This document shows positions 44,308-52,694 of a stretch of 64,000 nucleotides of DNA, piece by piece. The DNA is from Chloroflexota bacterium. Its GTDB lineage: Bacteria > Chloroflexota > Dehalococcoidia > Lucifugimonadales > Lucifugimonadaceae. The stretch is taken from the NCBI GenBank assembly GCA_027624075.1, contig JAQBUH010000008.1, positions 1 to 64,000 of the forward strand, in the 5' to 3' direction. Made by a program: the position numbers and the translations under genes. Below the pieces are notes generated by a model. It saw nothing but the letters and a program-made list of their open reading frames with translations. It was not told the origin of the DNA and did not search any database. The stretch's first letter is position 1; the number at the start of each line of letters is the position of its first letter.

Positions 44308-45438
44308 TTGGCCACCTCATATGACGTAATCGTTGCCGGCGTCGGCGGGATGGGCAGCGCCACGGTCTACGAGCTTGCAAAGCGCGGCAGGCGTGTGCTT
44401 GGTCTCGAGAAGTTCGACATCCCGAACGACCAGGGCTCCTCACACGGTGTCAACCGCATCATCCGCCTCGCCTACTACGAGCATCCCTCCTATGTGCCGC
44501 TCCTTCGCCGGTCTTATGAGCTTTGGCGTGAGATAGAGGAACGCGTACAGGAAAAGCTGTTATTCACAACTGGCTCAGTCGACACAGACACCGAAAGCGG
44601 CGAGGTCTTTCGCGGCTCACTGAACTCATGCCAGCTACACGATATTCCGCACGAGGTCCTGACTGCGGCAGAGACGAACCAACGCTTCCCCGGCTACCGG
44701 CTGCCAGGCGGTCACTACTCGTTATTACAGCCGGACGGCGGATTCCTGCTCTCTGAGCGGTGCATCGTCGCATATGCCAACGCCGCGATGGGCCTCGGCG
44801 CCGAGGTCCATGCCCGTGAGGCGGTGCTCGGATGGGACGCGACAGGCTCAGGGACTGTCAGGGTTACCACAGACCGGGGCGACTATGAAGCCGGATCGCT
44901 CGTCATCACGGCAGGCGCATGGAGCGAGAAGCTCATCCCGCAACTTGCAGGTCGCGCCGTCCCCGAGCGGCAGGTGCTCGCGTGGCTGCAGCCGGAAGAC
45001 CCGCATCTATTCTCACCGGACCGTTTTCCAGTATTCAACGCCATGTTTGAGGAAGGCCGCTACTACGGCTTCCCGGTCTTCGGAATCCCCGGGTTCAAGA
45101 TCGGCCGGTACCACCACCTGGACGAGCAGGTCGACGCAGACAACGTGCAGCGTGAAGTGACACGGGAGGATGAGGCGGTCCTGCGTTCAGCCGTGGCCCG
45201 CTACTTCCCTGCGGCGAACGGCAACGTGATGAGCATGAAGACCTGCATGTTCACAAACTCGCCGGACGAGCACTTCATCATTGGCGCGTTGCCGGAGCTC
45301 CCGCAGGTCTCCTTCGCAGCAGGTTTCTCCGGCCATGGGTTCAAGTTCTGCAGCGTGGTCGGTGAGATCATGGCTGACCTCGCGACGCGGCGGCAGACCG
45401 TTCACGACATCGCAATGTTCCGGCCAGGCCGCTTCTAG
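44308..45438 (+). CDS. N-methyl-L-tryptophan/sarcosine oxidase (SolA-like)
   Basis: FAD-dependent amine oxidase of the monomeric sarcosine oxidase family, oxidatively demethylating an N-methyl amino acid with release of hydrogen peroxide and formaldehyde. The FAD Rossmann motif is DVIVAGVGGMGSATVYELAKRG and LEKFDIPNDQGSSHGVNRIIRLAYYEHPSYVPL follows as in the family. The covalent flavin cysteine is probably in MKTCMFTNSPDEHFIIG, and GFSGHGFKF ends the fold. 376 residues, full length. TTG start at 44308. A metabolic gene sitting between two blocks of phage genes. Confidence 0.9.
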   Translation: MATSYDVIVAGVGGMGSATVYELAKRGRRVLGLEKFDIPNDQGSSHGVNRIIRLAYYEHPSYVPLLRRSYELWREIEERVQEKLLFTTGSVDTDTESGEVFRGSLNSCQLHDIPHEVLTAAETNQRFPGYRLPGGHYSLLQPDGGFLLSERCIVAYANAAMGLGAEVHAREAVLGWDATGSGTVRVTTDRGDYEAGSLVITAGAWSEKLIPQLAGRAVPERQVLAWLQPEDPHLFSPDRFPVFNAMFEEGRYYGFPVFGIPGFKIGRYHHLDEQVDADNVQREVTREDEAVLRSAVARYFPAANGNVMSMKTCMFTNSPDEHFIIGALPELPQVSFAAGFSGHGFKFCSVVGEIMADLATRRQTVHDIAMFRPGRF

Positions 45439-45484
45439 GTGCGGGGTCGGAGCCGGAGCCGTTGCTGGCGAGACCAATTCCGCG

Positions 45485-46060
45485 TCAGCCACCGAGCGGA
45501 GAAGACTCCAGGACGTGATACTCGCCACCGCGAGCCGGCCCGACTCGTCCGATAAGTTCTATTGTCTCGAACCGCATGAGTCCACTCACGTCGATCTTCT
45601 CGAGGCTCGGCCGCATCAGCGGCACCTCTTCCGGCTTCGCACTCAGCAACGCCGTTGTGTGCGGCCAGTAGTTAGAGTCCACCGAGAATATTCGTTTCGT
45701 TAGCGGGTGTAACGCGGCGACCAACGCGTCGTGAAGCGCGGTGTGAGCAATTACCGGCTTCAACGTGAACGCACATCCCCAGTCTCCGACGCGCGTATCG
45801 CTGAGATCGACCTCGGTCTCGAACGGCGGGTGCTGCGCGGCAACCTGACCGATCGCGGCCTTCACCGCGTCAAGATCGTCCGGCCCCCAGAAATTGTCCA
45901 GTGAACAGTGCGGCCTGGTAGCCAGATCATCGGCGCCGACCAGTTTGTGGAACTTCCTGATCTCGCTCGCCTGTGGCTCCGGCAGGTGAGCCATCACGCC
46001 GTAGATCCGGTATCCGAACTTGTCGTTAGGGAGCGTTGTGTCATCGATAATGCGGACCAT
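45485..46060 (-). CDS. 2H phosphoesterase (2'-5' RNA ligase-like) protein
   Basis: A 191-residue protein with two H-x-[ST] motifs, PHCSLDNF and PHTTAL, the hallmark of the 2H superfamily (LigT, CPDase, thpR). The sequence YGVMAHLPEPQASEIRKFHKLV starts the first lobe. It may hydrolyse or ligate cyclic phosphodiesters, or modulate 2'-5' linked nucleotides; no more can be said. ATG 46060 has GGAGG upstream. An inverted repeat lies about 85 bases before the start. Confidence 0.65.
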   Translation of the reverse strand: MVRIIDDTTLPNDKFGYRIYGVMAHLPEPQASEIRKFHKLVGADDLATRPHCSLDNFWGPDDLDAVKAAIGQVAAQHPPFETEVDLSDTRVGDWGCAFTLKPVIAHTALHDALVAALHPLTKRIFSVDSNYWPHTTALLSAKPEEVPLMRPSLEKIDVSGLMRFETIELIGRVGPARGGEYHVLESSPLGG

Positions 46061-46145
46061 TGGAAACCTCCACTCTATGGCTATGCTTTGCCTTATCCAT
46101 AGTCCGGGATGCGGCAAAGTTCCCGGAAATTATGCACATGGCTGC

Positions 46146-46178
46146 GAACATACGCTGTACATGTGCTTGCGTATGTTC
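46146..46178. promoter_or_regulatory. 10-bp perfect inverted repeat, possible operator
   Basis: GAACATACGC (46146-46155) and GCGTATGTTC (46169-46178) pair perfectly with a 13-base loop. It lies in the promoter position of the 2H phosphoesterase gene. The 10-mer GCGAACATAC recurs at 62059, before the phosphotransferase gene, within another inverted repeat. Confidence 0.45.
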
Positions 46179-46210
46179 AATCGACCGGCATAGGCCACGG
46201 TCAGCGCGTC

Positions 46211-46732
46211 TCACCGCGGAAACCAGTGCCGCTTCTCCACAAGACCTCGGACGTACATGAGTTGGCCCACGTGCGCCAGCCCGCCGTGGACCGCTCGAAA
46301 GATCAACGCGGCAACCGTCGCGTCGCCAGAGTCGCCGGCCAGAGCAGTTGTCGACTCGAGGTCGGCCAGTGCTGCGACATGCCGGCGCAGGTACGCGTGT
46401 GCCGCCGCCGCATATTCGCTTAGCGCACCCGCCGAGTCCGGGCGGACCGCGTTCACCTGTTCGTCCGTGTGGCCCCTGCCGTGGTTCGCTGGGTCCGGCG
46501 GCAGCCCGAACCTTGTGTGCCAGCCGTCTGATATCCAGAGTTGATCATGTCCAGAAAGAGCCGCCGCCCTGGCGTCCTGAAGCCGCGCCATGTGCCACGC
46601 GAGCCATCCCATGGAGTTCGCCTCAGGCGATGGCCGCCACATCAATTGCTCAAGCTCCATTCCATCGAGTGAGAGTTGAAGCTCCGTCTGGATGTCGTCC
46701 AGCACCTTGAGCACAAATTCGTTAAGACCCAT
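46211..46732 (-). CDS. DinB family protein
   Basis: Four-helix-bundle protein of the DinB/YfiT superfamily, 173 residues. The metal-type histidines appear in GWLAWHMARLQDAR and GGLAHVGQLMYVRGL; the latter is the third-helix motif HxxQ/H of the family. Members act as thiol-dependent S-transferases or are uncharacterised. AGGTGA precedes the ATG at 46732. It is directly downstream of a second gene of the same fold, suggesting that the two share a thiol cofactor or arose by duplication. Confidence 0.85.
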   Translation of the reverse strand: MGLNEFVLKVLDDIQTELQLSLDGMELEQLMWRPSPEANSMGWLAWHMARLQDARAAALSGHDQLWISDGWHTRFGLPPDPANHGRGHTDEQVNAVRPDSAGALSEYAAAAHAYLRRHVAALADLESTTALAGDSGDATVAALIFRAVHGGLAHVGQLMYVRGLVEKRHWFPR

Positions 46733-46754
46733 ATCTGTCACCTGCTGCCACAGC

Positions 46755-47534
46755 CTATGTCAAACTGGCGGAAATCTTCCTGAGAAACTCTGCGTGAACC
46801 GGGTCGCCAGACACGCTCAAGTCGCTGAGCGGCCCGCGTCCCCACAGCCAGAGATCGAACGCGGCCGGCTCTCCGCTGATCTCGCAATCCCACTCGGCCA
46901 GGTCCTGCTCCAGCATCACCGCAGGGACCTGTGACAACTCCCGGCCGCGCCTGGTGACGCCGGAGAACTTCGCCTCACGAAGCGACCAGTGGCGGTTCTG
47001 CGTGCTCAGTCTAATGATGGCCGAACCCGGTTCCGGCTTCGCCCCTGGCGGAGAACTCGAGATGAAAAGAGTCAGCGCCTCATCGATGCCGTCTTCCGCC
47101 AGGAGAGGGTCGATCGGCGTGACTGCGCCATGTGCAAGCTCAGCGTCGACGCGGTGAATGAGGGTTTCGTGCGCCATACGCCGGAGCCAGAACCCCGCAG
47201 TCTGGTCCGCCTCATGCCAGCTCCACACAGCGGTCGCTGGATCGACAGCGCTGAGCGCCTTGACCAGCAGGGAAGAGCCCTCACTGAACCAGTCGACAAG
47301 ATCGCCTGTCTGTGGCTCCATCGTGAAGTCCCTGTCCGTGAGGCGTTCTCTTACGACAAACGCCTTCTGGCGGTGTAACCGGCCGGTGTGAGCTATCAGG
47401 TCGCGCACCGTCCAGCCGGGGCACGACGGAACAGGCGCGTCCAGCCCGCGTCGGGCCGCCGCACAGAGCGCATCCGAGTCGTGCTTAATCGCGTGCAGGA
47501 ACTGTTCGGCGGTTGGAGCCATGTAGTCGCTCAC
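46755..47534 (-). CDS. Maleylpyruvate isomerase-family mycothiol-dependent protein
   Basis: A 259-residue MDMPI_N/DinB-fold protein: LHAIKHDSDALCAAARRGLDAPVPSCPGWTVRDLIAHTGRLHRQ is the usual start, with the metal ligand histidine in LIAHTGRLHR and others in LRRMAHETLIHRVDAEL. A C-terminal SCP2-like section (EWDCEISGEPAAFDLWLWGRGPL) follows. The family uses mycothiol or a similar thiol to isomerise or transfer groups; substrate unknown. Upstream of the DinB gene by 22 bases and probably cotranscribed with it. Confidence 0.85.
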   Translation of the reverse strand: MSDYMAPTAEQFLHAIKHDSDALCAAARRGLDAPVPSCPGWTVRDLIAHTGRLHRQKAFVVRERLTDRDFTMEPQTGDLVDWFSEGSSLLVKALSAVDPATAVWSWHEADQTAGFWLRRMAHETLIHRVDAELAHGAVTPIDPLLAEDGIDEALTLFISSSPPGAKPEPGSAIIRLSTQNRHWSLREAKFSGVTRRGRELSQVPAVMLEQDLAEWDCEISGEPAAFDLWLWGRGPLSDLSVSGDPVHAEFLRKISASLT

Positions 47535-47821
47535 TGAATGGGCTTCGATAGGCCTGCTGGACTGGAAGCATGTTGGTAAAGGCGCCGATTGTACTCCAGG
47601 TCACGGACGAGTCCGGGCACCGCTAAAACCCTCGGCATCACACCCTGATCCAACCTTATTCCAATCCAGTGCCAACGGTTGCCAACACCTGACGCACACC
47701 GTCCGCACGCGTGCCTCAGGCAGTCTCAGTAACTGATACGCGCTCACGAGCCGTTCGCATGGCCAGGCCGGTTGGACTGATCAGTTGGACAAGTCGGGCA
47801 GATGAACTGAGGTAATCGGCT

Positions 47822-48937
47822 GTGACTCGTTGGGTAAGTCTGATTGCTTCGGTCACCGTACTGTTCGCAGCCACAGGCTGTGCCCCCGGTGTTGGCGCAG
47901 AGTCACCGCCTGTGAGTGAAACCCCCGCGATCCCCGGTCCTGCAGGACGTGCGGTGGCTGCGTTCCCGACCTCCACGCCTTGGCCAAGGTTCGGGCCTCC
48001 TCCCGTTACGTCTGCGTCTATCACGGTCACCGCCATTGCTGTAACGCCAGCTCCAGTCGGATCCTCGACGGCAGGGGGTTTGCCTGGCTCGGCGGGGTCG
48101 TCTGCGCCAAATCCAGAGCCGGACATGGCCGTGGACCCCGTCGACCCATCAGACATGCAAGCTTCACCGACGCCCACCGCTGGTCCGGCGCCAACTCCTA
48201 CGGCGATGCCGCCTCTGACTCCGCCGGACAGCTCAGGGACCTTCGTGCCTGCCGTTGCGAAGAACTACGTTGTTCCTGATGAGTGGCACGCAGTTGTCGG
48301 TGACGATGAGATAGTTATTGCACACTCGTCCGGCGCCGCCCGGATCACCCTGCGAGAGCATCGCGTCGACCGGTCAGAGATTCTGTCCCTGCGCGAAATA
48401 ATCTCGCTCGGCGAACCGGATCGCTTCATCGACTGGAGTGAGCGGTCACTCTTGGCTTCGAGGGCGCTGAGCGATCTTGCCCATGAGTTCTCGTACTCCG
48501 GGACGAAACGTGGCGAGCCGTATGTGGCGACTGTGCAGTGGCGTTTGCGCGGAGAGCTGCTCATCGAGGTGGTAACCGAGATGGCTGCGGCACGCTGGTC
48601 CGGCGATTCAAAACTGCGCAACACTGCCGCCCTGGCAGCCGCTTCGTTTAATCCTCTCCCGGACGCGGCTCTTGCATCGGCCGTCGAGATCGAGGGCCAG
48701 CTACTGGTGAGGTTCAACCAGCGGCGCAGCGGGATCTTCCTGTCTTCGGATAGCAGAGCGGGACGGACAGAGTTGACATGCCGTGAAGTGCTCTACGACT
48801 TGCTTTCGCCGCCAGTCTACGTCGGTTCCGGCGTCTGGCTGGTGTTTGCAGTCGGCGACCAGGGCGCGCAGGTATGGCAGATCTTCGAGCCTTCGCTGTC
48901 CATCGTGCCGTCCGCTCACAACACCAGCGGCTGCTGA
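47822..48937 (+). CDS. Lipoprotein with Pro/Ala-rich linker, unknown function
   Basis: A 371-residue envelope lipoprotein: the signal MTRWVSLIASVTVLFAATGC has a typical lipobox (AATGC). A long disordered Pro/Ala/Thr-rich linker extends to about residue 145. The globular part (WHAVVGDDEIVIAHSSGAARITLREHRVD ... AVEIEGQLLVRFNQRRSG) has no family that I recognise; its strand pattern suggests a beta-rich fold. The GTG start at 47822 fits the signal sequence. Its end overlaps antisense with a truncated methyltransferase remnant. Confidence 0.65.
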   Translation: MTRWVSLIASVTVLFAATGCAPGVGAESPPVSETPAIPGPAGRAVAAFPTSTPWPRFGPPPVTSASITVTAIAVTPAPVGSSTAGGLPGSAGSSAPNPEPDMAVDPVDPSDMQASPTPTAGPAPTPTAMPPLTPPDSSGTFVPAVAKNYVVPDEWHAVVGDDEIVIAHSSGAARITLREHRVDRSEILSLREIISLGEPDRFIDWSERSLLASRALSDLAHEFSYSGTKRGEPYVATVQWRLRGELLIEVVTEMAAARWSGDSKLRNTAALAAASFNPLPDAALASAVEIEGQLLVRFNQRRSGIFLSSDSRAGRTELTCREVLYDLLSPPVYVGSGVWLVFAVGDQGAQVWQIFEPSLSIVPSAHNTSGC

Positions 48938-49008
48938 AGATCGAGCATCGCCAGGCTCGCGTCGAATAACCGGCTCACAAGCTCGTCTGCCGATCTGTGC
49001 GTAGTCAT
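48916..49008 (-). pseudogene. 5' stub of a SAM-dependent methyltransferase gene
   Basis: A reverse-strand frame starts MTTHRSADELVSRLFDASLA and MLDLQQPLVL, then stops. AGGAGG stands eight bases before its ATG, a better site than most genes here have. The sequence matches the beginning of class-I methyltransferases of the type DELVxRLFxAxLAxLDLLxVY. The rest of the gene is missing, replaced by the end of the lipoprotein gene. I infer a deletion/insertion junction near 48930. Confidence 0.55.
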
Positions 49009-49422
49009 CCAAAAAACCTCCTGGCGTGAGACTGCTCGATATTTCTTACTGCGTCATTTCGGGCGGCTATTTCAGGAAGGTGGAATTGCGTCGGCAATCG
49101 TACATCGAAGATGTGCGGCGGTTGAACCGGACGCGATTCGAACCTGCAAAATATTTTTGGGAGGTCTGTCAGCAAGATTTTCGCCGATGCCAGTTACCGT
49201 TGCCACCGGACGCGTGCCGCACGGTTGCCGGCCTGGTAACCGTCGAGTCTCACGGTCCTGTTACGCGGCTACTCTCGGTGTTGCCTGCGAGGCCTGCTCG
49301 CAGACGCGTTTTAGCGTGCAAGCCGATTTCGTACTACCATTCCGCGCCAGGGCAGCGTTCGAGCCAACAACTAGCCATGGGCTCGGTCAATAAGTGATTC
49401 CGGCACATCTGGAGCAGTAAAA
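49009..49422. other. Intergenic region, no gene seen
   Basis: About 410 bases with a few shadow frames and somewhat higher A+T in 49020-49190. It lies upstream of the dehydrogenase and of the methyltransferase stub, so it should contain both promoters. No RNA or repeat recognised. Confidence 0.35.
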
Positions 49423-50439
49423 GTGAAAGCCGCCGTCTACCAGGGTAAACAGCGTTTCGAAGTGACCGACATTGCCGCGCCGGAGCCGGGTCCGGGCCAG
49501 GTCCAGATTAAGGTGCGGCGTTCCGCGATCTGCGGCACAGACGTCCACGCATTCATGTACGGCCTTGCGCCAGCGGGCTCGGTCCTTGGTCATGAGTTCG
49601 CGGGCACGATCTCAAAGCTGGGCAAGGGCGTGACACGGTGGAAGGCGGGCGACCGCGTCATCGGCGGTGGCGGCGAGTGGCCGGAAGGGAAGGCGCCACC
49701 GACCCGGTCCCACCCGCGCTATAACTACCGCACCATGGGTTTTGCGGACACTCGAACGCGAGGCTATGCCGAATACACGGTGCTGGACGAGTGGGCGCCG
49801 TTGCCAATACCCGCAGGTGTGACAGATGAGGCCGCTTCAATTACGGAGCCTTGCTCCGTTGCCGTACACGCCGTCCGGCGATCAGCCCTGCGGCTAGGAG
49901 ACACCGTCGGCGTAATTGGAGCGGGCCCGATCGGCCTGCTGGTGACTCAGGCGGCGCTCGCCGCGGGCGCAAGCCGGGTGATCGTTTCGGAGCCGGCGCC
50001 TGCCCGTGCCGCTGCGGCGCGCCAGTCAGGCGCGGCCGAAGTGGTTGACCCGTTTGAGGTTGACGCGGTCGAACGCATCGTTGAGTTGACCGGCGGAGTG
50101 GGCCCGGACGTGGTGTTTGATTGCGCGGGTCTCAAGAACACATTGGACCAGGCATTTCTCTCTGTCCGGCGCTCTGGCCAGGTGATTCTTGTCGCGGTGC
50201 CGTGGGAGCCGCTGCCGATCTTGCCGTCTGACTGGATGGCGCGCGAGATCGATTTCCGGGCAAGCTGGGGCGGATTGCCCGAGGACTGGCGCATCTCACT
50301 CGACCTGATGCGGCTCGGTAAGGTGAACGCCGGAGTGTTGATCTCCGAAAATAGCTTGATCGACCTCGAGCAGATCCAGGAGACGTTCGAGGCATTGATG
50401 AATCCGTCTGTACAGGTCCAGACGGTTTTCCGGCTGTAG
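49423..50439 (+). CDS. Zinc-type alcohol/polyol dehydrogenase (MDR family)
   Basis: Medium-chain dehydrogenase/reductase of 338 residues. Catalytic zinc ligands are C37 (AICGTD) and H57-E58 (GHEFAGTI). The nucleotide-binding motif is VGVIGAGPIGLLVTQAALAAGASRVIV. The four cysteines that bind structural zinc are absent: that loop reads GGGGEWPEGKAPPTRSHPR. The group resembles sorbitol/threonine dehydrogenases; substrate unknown. GTG 49423 is supported by GGAG nine bases upstream. An RraA-family gene follows on the same strand, suggesting a shared sugar-acid or aromatic-acid catabolic task. Confidence 0.88.
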   Translation: MKAAVYQGKQRFEVTDIAAPEPGPGQVQIKVRRSAICGTDVHAFMYGLAPAGSVLGHEFAGTISKLGKGVTRWKAGDRVIGGGGEWPEGKAPPTRSHPRYNYRTMGFADTRTRGYAEYTVLDEWAPLPIPAGVTDEAASITEPCSVAVHAVRRSALRLGDTVGVIGAGPIGLLVTQAALAAGASRVIVSEPAPARAAAARQSGAAEVVDPFEVDAVERIVELTGGVGPDVVFDCAGLKNTLDQAFLSVRRSGQVILVAVPWEPLPILPSDWMAREIDFRASWGGLPEDWRISLDLMRLGKVNAGVLISENSLIDLEQIQETFEALMNPSVQVQTVFRL

Positions 50440-50564
50440 ATCGCTCGGTCATGTCACGAGACGCATAAGATGACGCCTGACTGGAGCCGGGCAGACCAAT
50501 TTCCGGCCGTTGACCGTTTCGCTTTTCCATTCAAACCCATCACCTCCAGACAGGAATCCTCTCC

Positions 50565-51281
50565 ATGACTAAAGCCACGGCGCCACTCACTGCTGAGCAG
50601 CTTGCGGCCATCACGAGGCTCGACACTCCGACCATTGCCAACGCGCTTGAAGAGCTCAACATCCGGCCTCGCACAGAAGGCTTCATGCGGCCAGAGATTC
50701 GCTGCGTTTCGCCGGTAAATGGCACGGTCGTCGGATACGCCGTGACAGGCCTCATCTCCGCCAGGCACCGGTCGCCAAAGGCACTCGGCCGAGCAGACTA
50801 CTGGAACGCGATAGTCGCTATCCCCGCGCCGCGCATGGTCGTCCTTCACGACATCGACTACCCGGACTGCATCGGCTCCTACTGGGGTGAAGTGCAGGGC
50901 AACACCGCGCTTGGCCTGGACTGCGTGGGAGCGGTTACCGATGGTGGTGTGCGAGACCTCAAGGAGGCCCAGGAGATGGGCTTCCCGTTCTGGGCGAAGG
51001 ACGTGATGGTATCCCACGGCTATATTCACGCACTTGAGTTCAATGTGCCGATCGGAATCGGTGGAGTTCTCGTGCGTCCGGGTGACCTGATCGCCGCCGA
51101 CATCCACGGCGTGATCGAGATTCCGCTGAGCGCCGCGCCGAAACTTCCCGAAGTCGCCCGCATGCTGACGGAGCGAGAGTCCATCGTCATCAAGGCCGCC
51201 AGGGCAGCTGGCGCATCACCGGAAACGCTGGGCGCGGCCTGGAATGCGGCGTCAAAGATCGGGGCTGAGCAGACCTACTAG
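50565..51281 (+). CDS. RraA family protein (HMG/CHA aldolase-like)
   Basis: A 238-residue protein of the RraA/dimethylmenaquinone-methyltransferase-like fold. Most catabolic members are class-II 4-hydroxy-4-methyl-2-oxoglutarate or oxalocitramalate aldolases or decarboxylases; RraA proper inhibits RNase E. LDTPTIANALEELNIRPRTEGF starts the fold, GAVTDGGVRDLKEAQEMGFPFWAK holds the metal- and pyruvate-binding Asp and Arg, and DLIAADIHGVIEIP closes it. The catalytic residues look intact, so an aldolase role is likelier than RNase inhibition. AGGA precedes ATG 50565. 125 bases after the dehydrogenase. Confidence 0.85.
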   Translation: MTKATAPLTAEQLAAITRLDTPTIANALEELNIRPRTEGFMRPEIRCVSPVNGTVVGYAVTGLISARHRSPKALGRADYWNAIVAIPAPRMVVLHDIDYPDCIGSYWGEVQGNTALGLDCVGAVTDGGVRDLKEAQEMGFPFWAKDVMVSHGYIHALEFNVPIGIGGVLVRPGDLIAADIHGVIEIPLSAAPKLPEVARMLTERESIVIKAARAAGASPETLGAAWNAASKIGAEQTY

Positions 51282-51411
51282 CTCCGGCGCCAGACACGCC
51301 GGCCAGACACGCCGGGAAGGAGATAGGGACTGCCTGGCGCTACCATCAGAACCACAGGCAGACTCACAAGTGGTCTGTGTTGTGTGTTTGATGCTCGCCG
51401 GGAGGTGCAGG

Positions 51412-51864
51412 GTGGCTCAGCCGGATATCTATGTCCCAAGAGGTGCGGTGATTGACGAACGCGCAGGGTTCGTTACCGCAGGCGGCGTTCAGTATGTGCA
51501 GTCATGGCTTGTGGGGCGTGCGCCTGAGAGCGGCGAGCGGGTCTTCAAGCACGAGTTCAAGCTGGTCTACAGAGGCGAGTCCGAGATGTTCGGGGTGCTT
51601 GCCGAGGAGAGCGCCTCGGAGTCGCAGGTAGAGGACCTGGCCGCGTGGGTCAGCGAGCGGACCGCCGCCAGGATCGTTGAGCGACTGCGCCGCCGCGGGT
51701 CGCGCCTCACTCCTGAGCAACTCGCCGATCCGAGTCACTGGGACGCCAGGAGAGAACTCGCCACAATCTGGCGTGACTACAGGAATTGGTCGAAACGTGT
51801 TCGTTCAGGCGGGACGGCAAGAGTCTATGTGCCCGGCTTTTCTGCGCCGGGTCAGGCCCCTTGA
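51412..51864 (+). CDS. Hypothetical protein, possible phage-cluster gene
   Basis: A 150-residue protein (MAQPDIYVPRGAVIDERAGF...; VFKHEFKLVYRGESEMFGVLAEESASE; then a long charged helix VEDLAAWVSERTAARIVERLRRRGS). No family recognised. The GTG at 51412 has GGGAGGTG right upstream, whereas the ORF-track start at 51244 lies inside the RraA gene. It lies 130 bases after RraA and before the second phage block; I group it with the phage genes only because of strand and style. Confidence 0.45.
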   Translation: MAQPDIYVPRGAVIDERAGFVTAGGVQYVQSWLVGRAPESGERVFKHEFKLVYRGESEMFGVLAEESASESQVEDLAAWVSERTAARIVERLRRRGSRLTPEQLADPSHWDARRELATIWRDYRNWSKRVRSGGTARVYVPGFSAPGQAP

Positions 51865-52694
51865 CACCGGAACAACCCCGGAGCAACTTCGGAGCAAGGT
51901 CTGTCTGATCAGCGCGTCATGGCGCCTGCGCGAGTGTCTGCCGTAATCGTTCAATGAGCAGGCAATTGCGCACGCGCTCGGGGACCAATCGGGACGCTAC
52001 CAGGTCTCGACGTTCCAGTCATCCGGTCTGGAGATGCCGGCCCTGCGCGCCGTTTGCAGCCGGTGGGTCAACTGTGCCTGCTGAAGTGCCCGGGCGGCTC
52101 GCTTAAGCTCTCGAACAGCCTGATCTCGATCGACCGTTGAGGCAGAAAGCTTCGCGTCTGCAATCCGCAGCAAATACTGCGAGCGTGCCCGGGTTACTGA
52201 CAGGTTTCGGTCCATTGCGGTTTGTGCCCTTCATCATCGGGTGTCTTGCCGGATTCGCTGCCGGATTCGCCGAGTGTGTGCCATGGGCCAATCGGCCAAT
52301 CGGCCAATCAGCCGGGTCACCACATGCCTGCCACAACCTGATTGTCTCCACAATGCACGGCGGTGAGATGAGAGGCGACACCTGCCGCGGTTGCTGCCTG
52401 ACGCTGGAGATCTCACATGAGCCCATCACGTGCCCGGCACGGAGCAGGCCGCCGGGCCGGATCGCGGTTTGCGCAACCGGTTGGTCCCCATTCTGTCCTC
52501 GCACTGGCAGCGCTATGCGACGGTTCGCCGGGACACAACTCTCGATGTCCGGATCTGTGCTGCATGCACTCCTCCAGCCCTCATGTGCCGCTGTGCCGGC
52601 GGTACCGGACACGGCGGTCTCTGTGCCTGCTCAGCCAGCCCGCAAAATGGTGGACTGAGGCTGCGCTCGAACCGTGAAGTCAGGAGGCTGTGTG
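51865..52694. other. Mostly non-coding gap before second phage block
   Basis: Over 800 bases. It contains one possible small reverse-strand gene (51997-52215, separate entry) and short direct repeats, GCCGGATTCGCT/GCCGGATTCGCC (about 52250) and three copies of GGCCAATC (about 52285-52310). The open frames on both strands otherwise look like shadows. Confidence 0.35.
51997..52215 (-). CDS. Small helical protein, doubtful
   Basis: A 72-residue frame rich in Ala, Arg, Gln and Leu with a regular helical pattern (DQAVRELKRAARALQQAQLTHRLQTARRAG) and a polar end DDWNVETW. Only a weak AAGGG site precedes its ATG. It may be a real small phage or host protein, or chance. No family recognised. Confidence 0.35.
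   Translation of the reverse strand: MDRNLSVTRARSQYLLRIADAKLSASTVDRDQAVRELKRAARALQQAQLTHRLQTARRAGISRPDDWNVETW

Noticed and set aside
49120-49160. Reverse-strand GGTTCGAATC resembling a tRNA T loop
   Set aside because: The flanking bases do not form the T stem, and no acceptor or anticodon arm is found around it.
49026-49397. 123-codon ORF upstream of the dehydrogenase
   Set aside because: No ribosome-binding site, odd composition (many Cys, Arg and Tyr in no pattern), and overlaps other equally long frames.
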